In this document: one piece after another, positions 33,632 to 45,580 of the stretch
Position numbering within the stretch: the first letter of the stretch is position 1
Layout: the number at the start of each line of letters is the position of its first letter
Assembly: GCA_033398695.1 (NCBI GenBank)
Contig: CM065819.1
Span: 7,241,501 to 7,305,500 of the forward strand
Length of the DNA stretch: 64,000 bases
Source: Orobanche coerulescens
Taxonomy: Eukaryota > Streptophyta > Magnoliopsida > Lamiales > Orobanchaceae
Direction of reading: 5' to 3'
Translations under genes and position numbers: made by a program
Notes under the pieces: model-generated
The model's input: only the letters and a program-made list of their open reading frames with translations
Told to the model about the DNA's origin: nothing
Databases searched by the model: none

Positions 33632-33655
33632 TGGTACATGGGCACTGGTGCTAGT
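33632..33655 (+). pseudogene. Element F protease, left half
   Basis: WYMGTGAS at 33632-33655 is the copia protease active site, with Gly replacing the catalytic Asp of DTGAS. Element C2 cuts the gene at this point; the next residues (AHMTPNKDIF) resume at 41553. Loss of the catalytic Asp suggests the element was already dead or died soon after. Confidence 0.8.
33651..33655 (+). other. Target site duplication of Element C2, left (CTAGT)
   Basis: CTAGT before TGTAACACCCCC, repeated exactly at 41548-41552. Confidence 0.95.
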
Positions 33656-36314
33656 TGTAACACCCCCAATCCGCTCAGGGATATTACACGCCGTAGACCC
33701 TCTCCTCGAAGATCTACCAGGCTGGTAACAACATTTAACATCTCGACAATGCCTTCAAGGCTAAATGACTCAGTAGATCGATTTGGTCTTTCAATAAAAA
33801 TATACAACTCAATTACAACATATACCCACACAGGGGTCAAAATACAATAAACTCCCGTACAACGGGGAAAAGATACTGCAGCGGAAAAGAAAATACAACT
33901 AGACCAATACAACATCAACGGATCCTCGTGTGATTAGTATCGTTCATCTTTCATCATCCTTCGTGCCGACCCTGTGTTATGCTCCAAAACCTGAATGCAA
34001 AATAGACATCCACCCCGAATACTCGGGGTTAGCAAACTCCACCGTTTTGCTTGTGCAAATACAAAGTGCAAATACGAGCCATACAATTCACATTCCACGA
34101 ATAACAATAACCAGGAATCCTCAAAGATCCAAACGAAACGAAAAGTACTTCTCGAGGCAAGGGTTTGAGAAAACCTTTAAAAATCGAAATACCATAAATC
34201 AATGGAAATCATTTATAAGACGGTTTAGAATGCCATCGAGAGTTTTAATAGAAAACCATTTAGGATTATCAAATCCTACTTTTCAAAATCCACAAGACAA
34301 AAGGGGTCACCGTCCCAAATCTTTACTTTCCGAAAAATGACATTTACCAACCCGTTGGGATTTTAGCCCCAAATCCATAAAACGACTTTTACAAAACCAT
34401 TGGGATTTTAGCCCCAAATCTCATCAACTCACAGTACACAAGAACGACCACAAGGTTCGTCTCCCAACATCAAAATCCACAAATAAAGGATTTAAAACAA
34501 ACAACAAAATACTCTTGTGCCATCCTAGCCAAGTAAGCCAAACGAACAACTTACCTCTTACACACTTAGTCGATGCATGCAATCATGAAAACCGTTCAAA
34601 AGCGCTCATTTCCGGAAATGCCATAAATAAGTCACATTTGTAAAATGCACCACAATTAACCGTCGATCCACACCTCCGTGGACCCCTACCGAGACCCCGT
34701 CGGATCTAACCCGTAGTGGTTAAAAGCAAAGCTCGTCGATCCACACCTCCGTGGACCCCTACCGAGACCCCGTCGGATCTAACCCGTAGTGAGCATACAC
34801 ACACACACACGTTACTCATGCAATACTAACATGCTAAGAATGTAAGTTCATTAAGAATACTCACTAGAGATGGCCATTAACTCGACACCATTATCAAACT
34901 CTTCAAAAATAAATAACAAGATTAAATACGGAATACACGATTCCATAACTTAAACAATAGGAGTATCATCATAAAATCCTTCAATGTTCACAATAACCAA
35001 ATCATAATCAGTTCTCAAAACACCGTTCACAAATCACACTCGTTTTGAAAGAAAGCCTTTAACGAGGCCAAACCGAAATCCTTTGAAACTTCGTTTCAAA
35101 CAACCAAACAAACACACTAATACGATCACCGATCATCATATCCACAAAATAAGAAAAGTATGGGCAAGGTACTTGCCTCGATATCACAATCGCAACGAGA
35201 CGACGGATAGGACAAGGTCGAATAGCCCCGAACCCCCGAACAATATCAAGAACGCGATAGCACCACGAGTATTACGAGAATAACACCACACGAATCATCA
35301 ATCACCAAACGGAATTCAACATCGGAATCCTCGGACACCTATAAACCTCTGGAAGTAACAATAACACATGGTTACGACGAGAATCAAGGCCAAAACAACG
35401 GAAATCCCAACAAACTATCGAAGGGAAACTCATTGGGACATTTAATCGAACACTAAATGTTCAATAATTCCCAAGAACACTCGAATCGTCGATCGAGTTA
35501 AACAAACTTGATATATGGATATATAACCCATAGAACATGATTAATAAAATCATACTACACCAATCGATGTATCATAATCGGATTAGAAACGAAATCAAGA
35601 ACAATTTCTCCAAAAAGTCAACTTGAAGGATAATCAAGAAATATACCTTGATTTGGATGAAGGATTCAAGTAGAGGTCGAAAATCTACAACAAGACTTGA
35701 GGTAGATGATCTCTACAAGTTTTGGAGCACTCAAATCGCCCAAGAATCGCCCACAATCGCCTAAGATGAAGGAGGAAGAAGAGAGGAGAAAAAATGAAGT
35801 TTTTCTCCTCGCAAATCTGCTAAAAAACGCAGAAAAGCCCGTGTGCCGCGGCACAGACAAGTGTGCCGCGGCCCGGGGCCACCAAAAACGCCCAGAATCA
35901 GCGTAGTGCCGCGGCACAGCCTGAGTGTGCCGCGGCACACGGTACAGCCCCCTTCAACACCAAAAAGCCACACCGTGCAGTCTTCGCTATTTCGACCATA
36001 ACTCCTTCGTCTGGACTCCGATTGACTCACCGTTTGAACCATTGGAAATCTAACTTGATTCTCTATAATGTTGCAAAGATTCAGAATTTTTGGAGTTTCC
36101 AAGAATTAATGGTGACTTTACAAAGTCGAACTCCCACGTGAAAAAGTCGATTAAGGACACGGAACTCAACAAAACGACACCGAAACGAACTCGGATGACA
36201 AAAAGTGCAGAATTAATCATTCTCGGAATGACGAAACGGTCAGGAGTGAGTTGTCAAAACGAACTTCCGCCGAAAAAAAGAAAATTACCGAAATTCGAAA
36301 TTGCGGATATTACA
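33656..36314 (-). repeat. Element C2 3' LTR (left on the window)
   Basis: 2659 bp from TGTAACACCCCC to GCGGATATTACA. On the minus strand it holds CCGCGG palindromes (35843-35945), a splice-donor-like CAAGGTATAT (35641-35650), CGAGGCAAGTA near 35170, a tandem module (34660-34791), two 45-bp units (34352-34416) and a C/G hairpin (34011-34033). No clear TATA box is seen. Confidence 0.94.
35843..35945 (-). promoter_or_regulatory. CCGCGG palindrome array in Element C2 U3
   Basis: Four copies of the GTGCCGCGGCAC type, one degraded, fall in about 100 bp. They are repeated at 41072-41175 in the other LTR. The motif is the one used in Element B, although the leader sequences downstream differ. Confidence 0.6.
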
Positions 36315-38898
36315 TTCTACCCTCCTTAAAAGAAGTTTCGTCCCGAAACTTAAAACAAGTAGGGGGGAGCAATATACCCGCCAGGAAAACTCGACGAGAT
36401 ACACAAAAATAGAAAACTCGCGCCCAACGGCGAAACGCTGCAAGAAATGCAAAGAGACATACGGCGTGAAAACATGCTCCACGACGACCAACACAACGTC
36501 GCCATTAGGGATACAATAAAACCAACAAAAGACAAGCGTCATCAAACGGATAATATAGCCAAGTCAATTATCCGACAATCACAAAACACAACGAACGAAA
36601 GTCAGTATGATTGGCCAACCCAACGGTACGTCAATCGAAACGCGAGCCAATTGCTGAACTAATACGGAATTCCACCGCCCAAGGGTTGGAAGATCGAAAA
36701 CGAGACTAATTTCCCAAACTTAAGGGAATTAGGAATGAGCCTGAATGCTCAACGATCACGAAACGAGGACAAAAACCGAACAAACAAACGACCGAACCAC
36801 AACGGTCGAGACAACCAAAAAGCGAACAATCATGTTCGAATCACGAAGAACAATAAAATTCAAACAACAACTCCAAGGTTCACGTCTCGACTCGAGACAA
36901 TATATGATCCGGTGAAAACAACAACGTATGCATTCACATAAGATCCACATGAAAGGGAATAGAAATTGAAAAGTCACAACGAAAAACGAGTTATTAGAAA
37001 TGATGCCACACTCGTTCGATAAACAAAAACAAGGGCAAGACAAGCTCGAAATGTCAACGAACATAAATGAGTCGACAAAGTAGAATATCTGAAGTTCAAA
37101 ATCCGATCCCTTGAATAAAAGGACTAGTAGAACCAAATGATGTTACTCCCGAACAAGGTTCACAAGAATCGAACCGAACTCGAAAAAGTCACATCGATAA
37201 CGGATCGGCCCACAACAAGATCACGGCTCGTTCGAACGATGAAACCGAAATACGAGAACAAGTTCATAAAGTGTCACGAACATGAGCGAATCGATAGACG
37301 GAGAAAGAGAAAATACGAAGTCAAAATAGTACGGGCATTACCTCCGACCTCGTCCACGAAATTCACAAAACAGGAGCAAGGTAACAAGACATTAAACAAC
37401 CGACACATAACGGACGATCACCGATGCACACGGCCATACCAAGCTCTAACGGCTCGCACATGCGCGACAACGCGAAATCACCACGAGGCGACAATATTCA
37501 ACACCAACATCCCACCTCTCACAAGGCTAACACAACAAATGTGTGGAAAACGACTCAACGCTCACACCGCCAAATCGGTCATACTCGGGAGCAAACATCA
37601 AAATAACAACGCGAACATCACACATACATACCCAGCCCTCAAACGGAAATGGATAGGTTTTAAAAACGAAAACCTCATTTTGAAAATAATTTAGAAGAAC
37701 ACCGATTGATCTTGAGTATCATCTTTCAAAAAAAAGTACAAACGTGAAACATCGTTATCGAGACATTGGAGAACCATTTCGCATTTGATAAGAATGAAGA
37801 TACTTTCTCTTAATGAAAACTTTCAAAATATTCGACCCTCGGGTCTAAATAAAAGTGTTTCTAAAACATTAAAAATATCTCAAAACATTTTGGTCCTCGA
37901 GGCAGAAAAATTTTGAAATATATTGTGTCACCTGGATGTACCACAAGAAAATAACTCATTTGAAAAAATATGTCTCAAATTTATTTCTAAGATACTCAAG
38001 TTTTCGAAAATAATTCAATGCCAAAAGGACGATGCCAAAAAGGCTAGAATGCCCAAAAATTTCAGGTAGTCACACGGAACATCATAGCGTGTGGGTCAGC
38101 GTCGGAACCCTGTGCTAAAAACCATTTACAAAAATGCCAAAAAGGTCGATGACGGTAATATTTCAAAACTCACGAAAGCCATTTACAAAATACTAAATAC
38201 CGTCACAAGAATTTCGCCAAAGCGATCAAGGCCATAATGCCAAAAACTCGGTTAAGGGAAGCGGTTATCGAAATAAAACTCGGTCGGTAAAATACCGAAA
38301 GTCATTACAAAAGAACTCACGCGGCGGATAAAAGAAATACGATTCAACATGCACAATCCAAAGAACACTACTCCTCATAAGAATAAAATATTAGAGTCAA
38401 ATAACCACATTCGAACAAAACCATGGCCCCATTCGGGGCTTCTAAAGACCCTACCGCTGGCTAGTGAGCAAGTCGAACGTGTATAAGCACAAAGCTTCCA
38501 CAAGAGAACTTGTAAAGCGTGCAAATCGATTCGAAAATCATCAACCACGGACAAAAGCAACAATAAAAAGACATCACAAGCGGACACTCCTCGTATAAAT
38601 CAAATACGAGAGTCGACTAAATACATATCGTGAAATCAAAATCCACATAAGGATTCCATCACTTAACAAATAATCATAAAAATAGCTCGTGTCACACGAG
38701 GCACAACACAAAGAAGGAGACTTACTTCCACAGTCGCACGAAGATGATGATCGCCCACGATACTAATCACGACCAACAAACTCAAACGACGCGTCGCGAC
38801 ACGACTCGATCGAGATAAAATCCGGCGAAACAAGACTCAAACAACACGACTTGACCCGGCTGACCTAGGTTTCCTCAACCTAAGCTCGATACCATTTA
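36315..38898 (-). other. Element C2 interior, non-coding
   Basis: Polypurine tract at 36315-36327 and inverted repeat AAGTTTCGTCCCGAAACTT at 36333-36351. The primer site at 38879-38894 lacks one base compared with C1. The longest open frames (about 185 codons at 37137-37694, plus) are shared in part with C1 but look like chance frames in low-stop sequence. About 350 bp near 38010-38370 has little counterpart in C1. Confidence 0.85.
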
Positions 38899-41547
38899 TG
38901 TAACACCCCAATCCACTCGGGATATTACACGCCGTAGACCCTCTCCTCGAAGATCTACCGTGGTAACAACATTTAACATCTCGACAATGCCTTCAAGGCT
39001 AAATGACTCGATGAACCGATTTGGTCTTTCAATAAAAATATACAACTCAATTACAACATATACCCACGCGGGGGTCAAAATACAATAAACTCCCGTCTGG
39101 CGGAAAAGATCTTGCGGCGGAAAGAAAATACAACTAGACCAATACAACATCAACGGATCCTCGTGTGATTAGTATCGTTCATCTTTCATCATCCTTCGTG
39201 CCGACCTGTGTTATGCTCCAAAACCCGAATGCAAAATAGACATCCACCCCGAATACTCGGGGTTAGCAAACTCCTTTGTTTTGCTAGTGCAAATACAAAG
39301 TGCAAATACGAGCCATACAATTCACATTCCACGAATAACAATAACCAGGAATCCTCAAATATCCAAACGAAACGAAAAGTACTTCTCGAGGCAAGGGTTT
39401 GAGAAAACCTTTAAAAATCGAAATACCATAAATCAATGGAAATAATTTATAAGACGGTTTAGAATGCCATCGAGAGTTTTAATAGAAAACCATTTAGGAT
39501 TATCAAATCCTACTTTTCAAAATCCAGAAGACAAAAGGGGTCACCGCCCCAAATCTTTACTTTCCGAAAAATGACATTTACCAACCCGTTGGGATTTTAG
39601 CCCCAAATCCATAAAACGACTTTTACAAAACCATTGGGATTTTAGCCCCAAATCTCATCAACTCACAGTACACAAGAACGACCACAAGGTTCGTCTCCCA
39701 ACATCAAAATCCACAAATAAAGGATTTAAAACAAACAACAAAATACTCTTGTGCCATCCTAGCCAAGTAAGCCAAACGAACAACTTACCTCTTACACACT
39801 TAGTCGATGCATGCAATCATGAAAACCGTTCAAAAGCGCTCATTTCCGGAAATGCCATAAATAAGTCACATTTGTAAAATGCACCACAATTAACCGTCGA
39901 TCCACACCTCCGTGGACCCCTACCGAGACCCCGTCGGATCTAACCCGTAGTGGTTAGAAGCAAAGCTCGTCGATCCACACCTCCGTGGACCCCTACCGAG
40001 ACCCCGTAGGATCTAACCCGTAGTGAGCATACACACACACACGTTACTCATGCAACACTAACATGCTAAGAATGTAAGTTCATTAAGAATACTCACTAGA
40101 GATGGCCATTAACTCGACACCATTATCAAACTCTTCAAAAATAAATAACAAGATTAAATACGGAATACACGATTCCATAACTTAAACAATAGGAGTATAA
40201 TCATAAAATCATTCAACGTTCACAATAACCAAATCATAATCAATTCTCAAAACACCGTTCACAAATCACACTCGTTTTGAAAGAAAGCCTTTAACGAGGC
40301 CAAACCGAAATCCTTTGAAACTTCGTTTCAAACAACCAAACAAACACACTAATACGATCACCGATCATCATATCCAGAAAATAAGAAAAGTATGGGCAAG
40401 GTACTTGCCTCGATATCACAATCGCAACGAGACGACGGATAGGACACGGTCGAATACCCCGAACCCCCGAACAATATCAAGAACGCGATAGCACCACGAG
40501 TATTACGAGAATAACACCACACGAATCATCAATCACCAAACGGAATCCAACATCGGAATCCTCGGACACCTATAAACCTCCGGAAGTAACAATAACACAT
40601 GGTTACGACGAGAATCAAGGCCAAAACAACGGAAATCCCAACAAACTATCGAAGGGAAACTCATTGGGACATTTAATCGAACACTAAATGTTCAATAATT
40701 CCCAAGAACACTCGAATCATCGATCGAGTTAAACAAACTTGATATATGGATATACAACCCATAGAACATGATTAATAACATCATACTACACCAATCGATG
40801 TATCATAATCGGATTAGAAACGAAATCAAGAACAATTTCTCCAAAAAGTCAACTTGAAGGATAATCAAGAAATATACCTTGATTTGGATGAAGGATTCAA
40901 GTAGAGGTCGAAAATATACAACAAGACTTGAGGTAGATGATCTCTACAAGTTTTGGAGCACTCAAATCGCCCAAGAATCGCCCACAATCGCCTAAGATGA
41001 AGGAGAAAGAAGAGAGGAGAAAAAATGAAGTTTTTCTCCTCGCAAATCTGCTAAAAAACGCAGAAAAAGCCCGTGTGCCGCGGCACAGGACAAGTGTGCC
41101 ACGGCCCAGGGCCACCAAAAACCCCCAGGAATCAGCTTAGTGCCGCGGCACAGCCTGAGTGTGCCGCGGCACACGGTACAGCCCCCTTCAACACCAAAAA
41201 GGCACACCATGCAGTCTTCGCTATTTCGACCATAACTCCTTCGTCTGGACTCCAATTGACTCACCGTTTGAACCATTGGAAAGCTAACTTGATTCTCTAT
41301 AATGTTGCAAAGATTCAGAATTTTTGGAGTTTCCAAGAATTAATGGTGACTTTACAAAGTCGAACTCCCACGTGAAAAAGTCGATTAAGGACACGGAACT
41401 CAACAAAACGACACCGAAACGAACTCGGATGACAAAAAGTACAGAATTAATCATTCTCGGAATGACGAAACGGTCAGGAGTGAGTTGTCAAAACGAACTT
41501 CCGCCGAAAAAAGAAAATTACCGAAATTCGAAATTGCGGATATTACA
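38899..41547 (-). repeat. Element C2 5' LTR (right on the window)
   Basis: 2649 bp, matching 33656-36314 closely, with clustered small differences at CAG/CTG or CC-GG sites (for example 39087-39125 against 33850-33895). Tandem module at 39894-40025. Confidence 0.94.
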
Positions 41548-42098
41548 CTAGTGCACACATGACACCTAATAAAGATATTTTTTCTTCTCTCCTACCTTGT
41601 GAATTATCATAATCAGTTATGGTTTTAATGGTGCTTTTTCTCCTGTTTCTCATATTGGACAATCTTTTTCTCCTTTTCCTTCTTCCCCCCTCCAGCTTCG
41701 TAATGTTTTAGCCTCTTCTGTTTAATTAAAAATCTTATCTCTGTTCGTGAATTTACTCGTGACAATTTGCTCTATTGAATTTGACCCGTTTGGTTTTCGG
41801 TGAAGGTTCTTGGTCTACCACTTTTTTCGTAGCAACAGTTGATGATCTCTACCATGTTTTCCCTTCCAATTCAATTCTCTCCCCATTGTCGCCCTCTCTG
41901 TTGTCTCTTCCGACATTTGTCATTGTCGTCTTGGTTATCCGGGCTCCTCATCATCAAGTTTTTAGTATCTAGGAAATTTATTCCTTGTCAAGTTAATTAA
42001 CTCTTTGTCATGCTTGTCAGCTTGGAAAACAGAAACGTTTACCTTTTGTTCAGTCGAGTAATAGTACTACTGATGTTTTTCAAGGTTTTCAGATCTAT
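41548..42098 (+). pseudogene. Element F protease right half and GAG-pre-integrase region
   Basis: CTAGT repeats the target site, then AHMTPNKDIFSSLLP continues the protease. Near 41690-41810 the conserved LRNVL and EFDPFGF segments are readable. Near 42003-42045 a CHACQLGKQKRLPF stretch matches the end of the copia GAG-pre-integrase zinc region. Several stops are present. Confidence 0.75.
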
Positions 42099-42424
42099 GG
42101 ACTTCTCCCATAGATCATGTTCCATGATGTATGTGTTGATTTTACAATATCAATCACGTATTGTGACATGACAATAGCAATTATCTCAAACTCATCGCCG
42201 TCTCATGATATTTTCCATATAAAAGGAAAAAATTATGATGTTGACGGTTTTGGAATTTCGTTCTATTTCTCCTTCATATGAAGGTTGCGACAGGAAGGGC
42301 ATCCGGCATAAAACTTTGCCACTTTGTTATTTGCATGATTTATGGTGTTAACTAATTTTAGACAATTAAACGACACTATAATCTTCATGCCACCGACCTC
42401 AACATAGTTGGGATTAAGGTGTTG

Positions 42425-42456
<32 letters not shown>

Positions 42457-42468
42457 CTTCTCCCATAG
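42099..42468 (+). mobile_element. SINE-like insertion with 15-bp target duplication
   Basis: GGACTTCTCCCATAG occurs at 42099-42113 and 42454-42468, flanking about 340 bp unrelated to copia. The 3' end reads AACATAGTTGGGATTAAGG then a TTG/GAT repeat tail, much like plant tRNA-derived SINEs of the Au type. A box A/B promoter could not be placed with confidence; GGGCATCCGGC near 42297 may be part of it. The insertion interrupts the copia integrase reading. Confidence 0.65.
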
Positions 42469-43090
42469 TTAGTGCAAATGGTTATCACTATTATTTTTTG
42501 TTTCTTGATGATTACTCACTTCTTGTAGGCATTTCCTATCCACAATAAAAACGATGTCTTTCAATTTTTCTGTCAATTTTGTACTTGGTCCAAACTCAAT
42601 TTTAATAAACAAATTAGGTGCCTCCAATGTTACCATGGGCATGAGTACGATAATCATGCTTTTTCAGAATTTCTTCAATACAAAAGGCATTGGCATTCTC
42701 TTTCTTTTTTCTTACCCCCCCCCCCCCCCAAAAAAAAAAAATTGGTAGAGCAGAAAGTACTATTCAATCTATAAATAATAAAATCCGTTCTTTGCTTTTT
42801 CAAGTGCACTCCTAATTTCTAGGCTGAGGCCCTTTATATGGCAGTCCATCTTTTAAATATTTTGCCCATTGCTACTCTCTCCTTTAAAACTCCTTTCAAA
42901 CTTCTCTTTTCATGGTTTCCCCACTTACGATCATTTCAAAATTTTTGGTTGTTTATGCTACCATAATCTTTCTTCCTCTGCTTGTAATAAACTATCTCCT
43001 CGATCTTTCCCTTGTATCTTCCTAGGTTAACCTCCTAATCACTGTGGCTTCCGATGTCTTGACATTAACTTTAAAAAAATTATCATTTCT
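42469..43090 (+). pseudogene. Element F integrase core
   Basis: Shifted pieces of the copia integrase are visible: YYFLFLDDYS with the first catalytic Asp near 42490-42515, an HNKNDVF-like stretch near 42540, and GREYDNHAFQNFF-like sequence with the core Asp/Glu region near 42640-42690. An EALYMAVHLLNILPIATL-like stretch follows near 42820-42880, and the conserved FGCLCY ... HKLSPRS ... CIFLGYP region near 42945-43030. A C/A homopolymer at 42715-42740 interrupts it. Confidence 0.72.
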
Positions 43091-43149
43091 AGGCACGTCA
43101 TCTTCCACAAAAACTTCTTCCTAAACTCTTATCGTAACTCATCTCTGTC

Positions 43150-44350
43150 ACCCTTGGATTATTCCTTTCTCAATTTTCCAGAACCGCCCGTTATCTCACC
43201 TCCGTCCACAACCCGACCCACCAATCAACCTGCCAACCATATGACTAATCGGGCCAAGTTTGGAATGTTTCGCCTAAGCCACATCATGGATCTCTCAGTT
43301 TCCCATCTTACACCCATTTCTCCTATTCCTCGCTCCTACTCTCAGGTTATTTGTGATCCCAACTAGAAACAGCTATGGATGCTGAACTCTCTGCTCCACA
43401 AACAATCGCACCTGGGATCTTGTTCCATGTCCAACCTTTGTCAATGATGTTGGTTTCGGATGGATCTTCTGTCACAAGTTTACATTTGCCGGTTCTCTTG
43501 AAGGATATAAGTGTGTCTTATAGCCTAAAGATTCACTCAGGAACCGGGTCTTGACTATGATGAGACTTTTAGTCCTGTTGTCAAACTCGCCACCATTCGT
43601 ACTATCCTTAGTCTCTCTCTCTCTCTATCCATCAATTGAATCTCTAGAATGCTTTCTTACATAGTCATCTTTATGAGGTTGCTTATATGAAGCAAACCCC
43701 CAGATTCACTGATTTCGCTTTCCCTCTCATGTCCGTCTCCTTTGCAAAACTCTCCACCGTTTAAAACAGGCTCCTCGAGTCTGGTACCATTGCTTTGCCA
43801 CTTATCTCATGTCTCTTGGCTTTGTCGAGTAAAGCCAATACCTCTCTTTATCTACCACCGTGGTGGCCGATTGCTATCGAGACTTCCTATCTTCTTCTTG
43901 ATGTGGATGATATAGTTCTCACCGCTCCTCTCCCACTCTCCTTTCTCATATCACGAAATCATATCCTCCGGATTTGCTATGACCGCCCTTCGATCTCTCC
44001 GTTATTTCCTAGGCATCATTGTGTCTCCCTCCCCCTGGTCTATTTCTTTCGCAATCTAAATTTTTATGAAATTCTCGAACAACCTTCGATGTCTTCGTGC
44101 AATTCTTGCTTAATGCCGTCGACACAAATGCCATGATTTCTCTCGTCCACCGTCAAGACCCCACCTTATACCGTATTTTAGCCGGATCTATTCAATATCT
44201 TACCATCACTCGTCCCGATATCTCGTATTCGTCCGTAAATTTGTCTCTTTATGCACGATCCTCCCGAACCTCATTTCTCTGCTGTTAAACGTATTCTTGG
44301 TTACGTCAAAGGTACTACCTCTTCTGGTCTTCATCTTTATGCATCAGTTA
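43150..44350 (+). pseudogene. Element F reverse transcriptase
   Basis: A Pro/Thr-rich linker with MTNRAKFG (43242-43266) is followed by PIPRSYSQVICDPNW-like and MDAELSAL-like segments near 43322-43400, the start of copia RT. LDYDETFSPVVK near 43550-43585, a VDDIVL stretch near 43907 (metal-binding YVDD region), SLRYFLGI near 43996-44020 and DISYSSVNLS near 44217-44245 follow. Stops and shifts are frequent. Confidence 0.72.
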
Positions 44351-44367
44351 CTAATCAAATCATTGCT

Positions 44368-44944
44368 TATTCTCATGGTTCTAAAAGACGCTAGGCGCTA
44401 GGCGTTCGGATTGCTAACACCTAGCGCCCAGAGGATTACTCGGGGATTAGTCGGACTAGGCGGATTTATTTTTTATTATTCTTTTAATCACTTTTAGATA
44501 TAAAAAATTATATATATGTAAAACAATTAAAAATAATTAAAATTTAACCATTTAAATAGATATACAATCAATTATATATTAAATTTGAAATATTGATATA
44601 GATATAAAGGAGTCCATAATATCCATAATATCTCAGTTTAAGAAGTTATAGTATTATTAGAACAAAACAAAAAAATAAAAAAGTATAACCGCCTAGGCAT
44701 CCGCCCAGTCGCCCACGTAGCTAGGAAATTTAAAACATTGATATAGGTATAAAGTAGTCCATAGTATCCATAGTATTTTAGCTTGCCTTCGTAGGCCCGC
44801 CTAACCAGTCTAGACGATCGATTAATCACCCAAACGCCCAGTACAAGCGCCTAGGCATAATCGGAACGGTAGAGGACATTCTAGGGATTAATCGGAGGAT
44901 TAATCGGTCTAGACGGGGATTTTTAGAACACTGCCTATTCTGAT
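44368..44944 (+). mobile_element. MITE-like DNA element with 9-bp target duplication
   Basis: TATTCTCAT (44368-44376) and TATTCTGAT (44936-44944) flank 559 bp that interrupt the copia sequence just before RNase H. The ends carry inverted TTCTAAAA (44379-44386, and TTTTTAGAA near the right end). Sub-terminal CTAGGCGCTAGGCG and GATTAATCGG motifs recur in both orientations around an AT-rich middle. No transposase is encoded. Duplication length fits Mutator-like or hAT-like families; the terminal repeats are too worn to decide. Confidence 0.6.
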
Positions 44945-45400
44945 GTCGACTGGGCCGGTTGCCCCAACACTTGCCGCTCCACCTTTGGGTAATGTGTTTT
45001 TCTTGGTCAAAACTTGATTTCATGGTCCGTCAAACGTCAGTCTGTTGTATGTCATTTTAGTGCCGAATCCGAGTGTCCTGATATCGCCAATGCAGTTGCT
45101 GAAGCTTCCTGGCTCTGCAACCTTCTCCTTATATTTCATTGTCCACTCTTCTCTACTGCCATTGTCTATTGTGACAACATCAGTTTTTTTACTTATCCTT
45201 GAATCATGTAGAGCACCAACACCCCAAACATGTTGAATTAGATATTCACTTTGGATGTGAGAAGATTGCCTTAGGACATGTTCGTGTACTGCATGTCCCT
45301 TGTCGTACCATTTTGCAGATATTTTCACTAAGGAGCTTCTTTCCCCTATTTTTCTTGATTTTATTTCTAGTCTGATCTTTCAGGAACCTCCTGTTCCGAC
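44945..45400 (+). pseudogene. Element F RNase H and pol end
   Basis: DWAGCPNTCRSTFG (44949-44990), LISWSVKRQSVV (45014-45050), SAESECPDIANAVAEASWL (45060-45115) and VYCDNIS (45165-45185) are the RNase H of copia elements. DIFTKELLSP near 45315-45340 is the usual C-terminus. One frame (45014-45202) stays open over 62 codons; the others are broken. Confidence 0.85.
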
Positions 45401-45580
45401 TGCGGGGGGCATTACAATTATTTACCTGTATATTTCTTTCCTTTTGTATATGTTTCCTTTAGGGTTTTTCGTTGGGCATTACTCCTTGTACTCCTATATA
45501 TATGTTAGGACCTATTGTACTCTCGCTACGGGGTTTATTTTATCTCCCACTAACAATATTGCAATTGAAGTTAACATTGG
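45401..45580 (+). repeat. Element F polypurine tract and 3' LTR (short)
   Basis: TGCGGGGGGCA at 45401 is the polypurine tract. The following stretch has a TATA-like CTATATATATG near 45496 and ends in a CCCACTAACAATATTGCAAT type sequence near 45547-45568, as in short copia LTRs. The matching 5' LTR was not found. Confidence 0.55.

Larger units (their letters stand above)
33656..41547 (-). mobile_element. Element C2: non-coding LTR retrotransposon (LARD-like) in the copia protease
   Basis: Bounded by CTAGT duplications, with LTRs of about 2.65 kb and a 2.58 kb interior. The interior is similar to that of Element C1 and has no recognisable coding domain. The outer LTR parts resemble C1, but the middle (palindrome array and leader) is different and shares the CCGCGG motif with Element B. 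Mobilisation by a coding relative is inferred. Confidence 0.94.
32540..45580 (+). mobile_element. Element F: decayed Ty1/copia retrotransposon, split by three insertions
   Basis: Recognisable copia parts in order are gag, a Gly/Arg-rich nucleocapsid, protease, GAG-pre-integrase, integrase, RT, RNase H and a polypurine tract, all with many stops and shifts. Integrase precedes RT, which separates it from the gypsy elements nearby. It is interrupted by Element C2 (33656-41547), a SINE-like insert (42114-42468) and a MITE-like insert (44377-44935). A 5' LTR is not evident upstream of gag. Decay is far deeper than in A or E, so it is older. Confidence 0.85.

Noticed and set aside
36756..37136. A minus-strand frame in the C2 interior with membrane-like stretches
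   Set aside because: Hydrophobic residues follow from T-rich codons. The equivalent in C1 is not open, so a membrane protein is not supported.
37137..37694. A 185-codon plus-strand frame in the C2 interior as a gene
   Set aside because: It is antisense to the element, is broken in the C1 interior, and has no domain. It looks like a chance frame in low-stop sequence.
42715..42740. Homopolymer C/A run as a functional site
   Set aside because: It is a simple low-complexity run inside a dead integrase gene, and may partly be a sequencing artefact.
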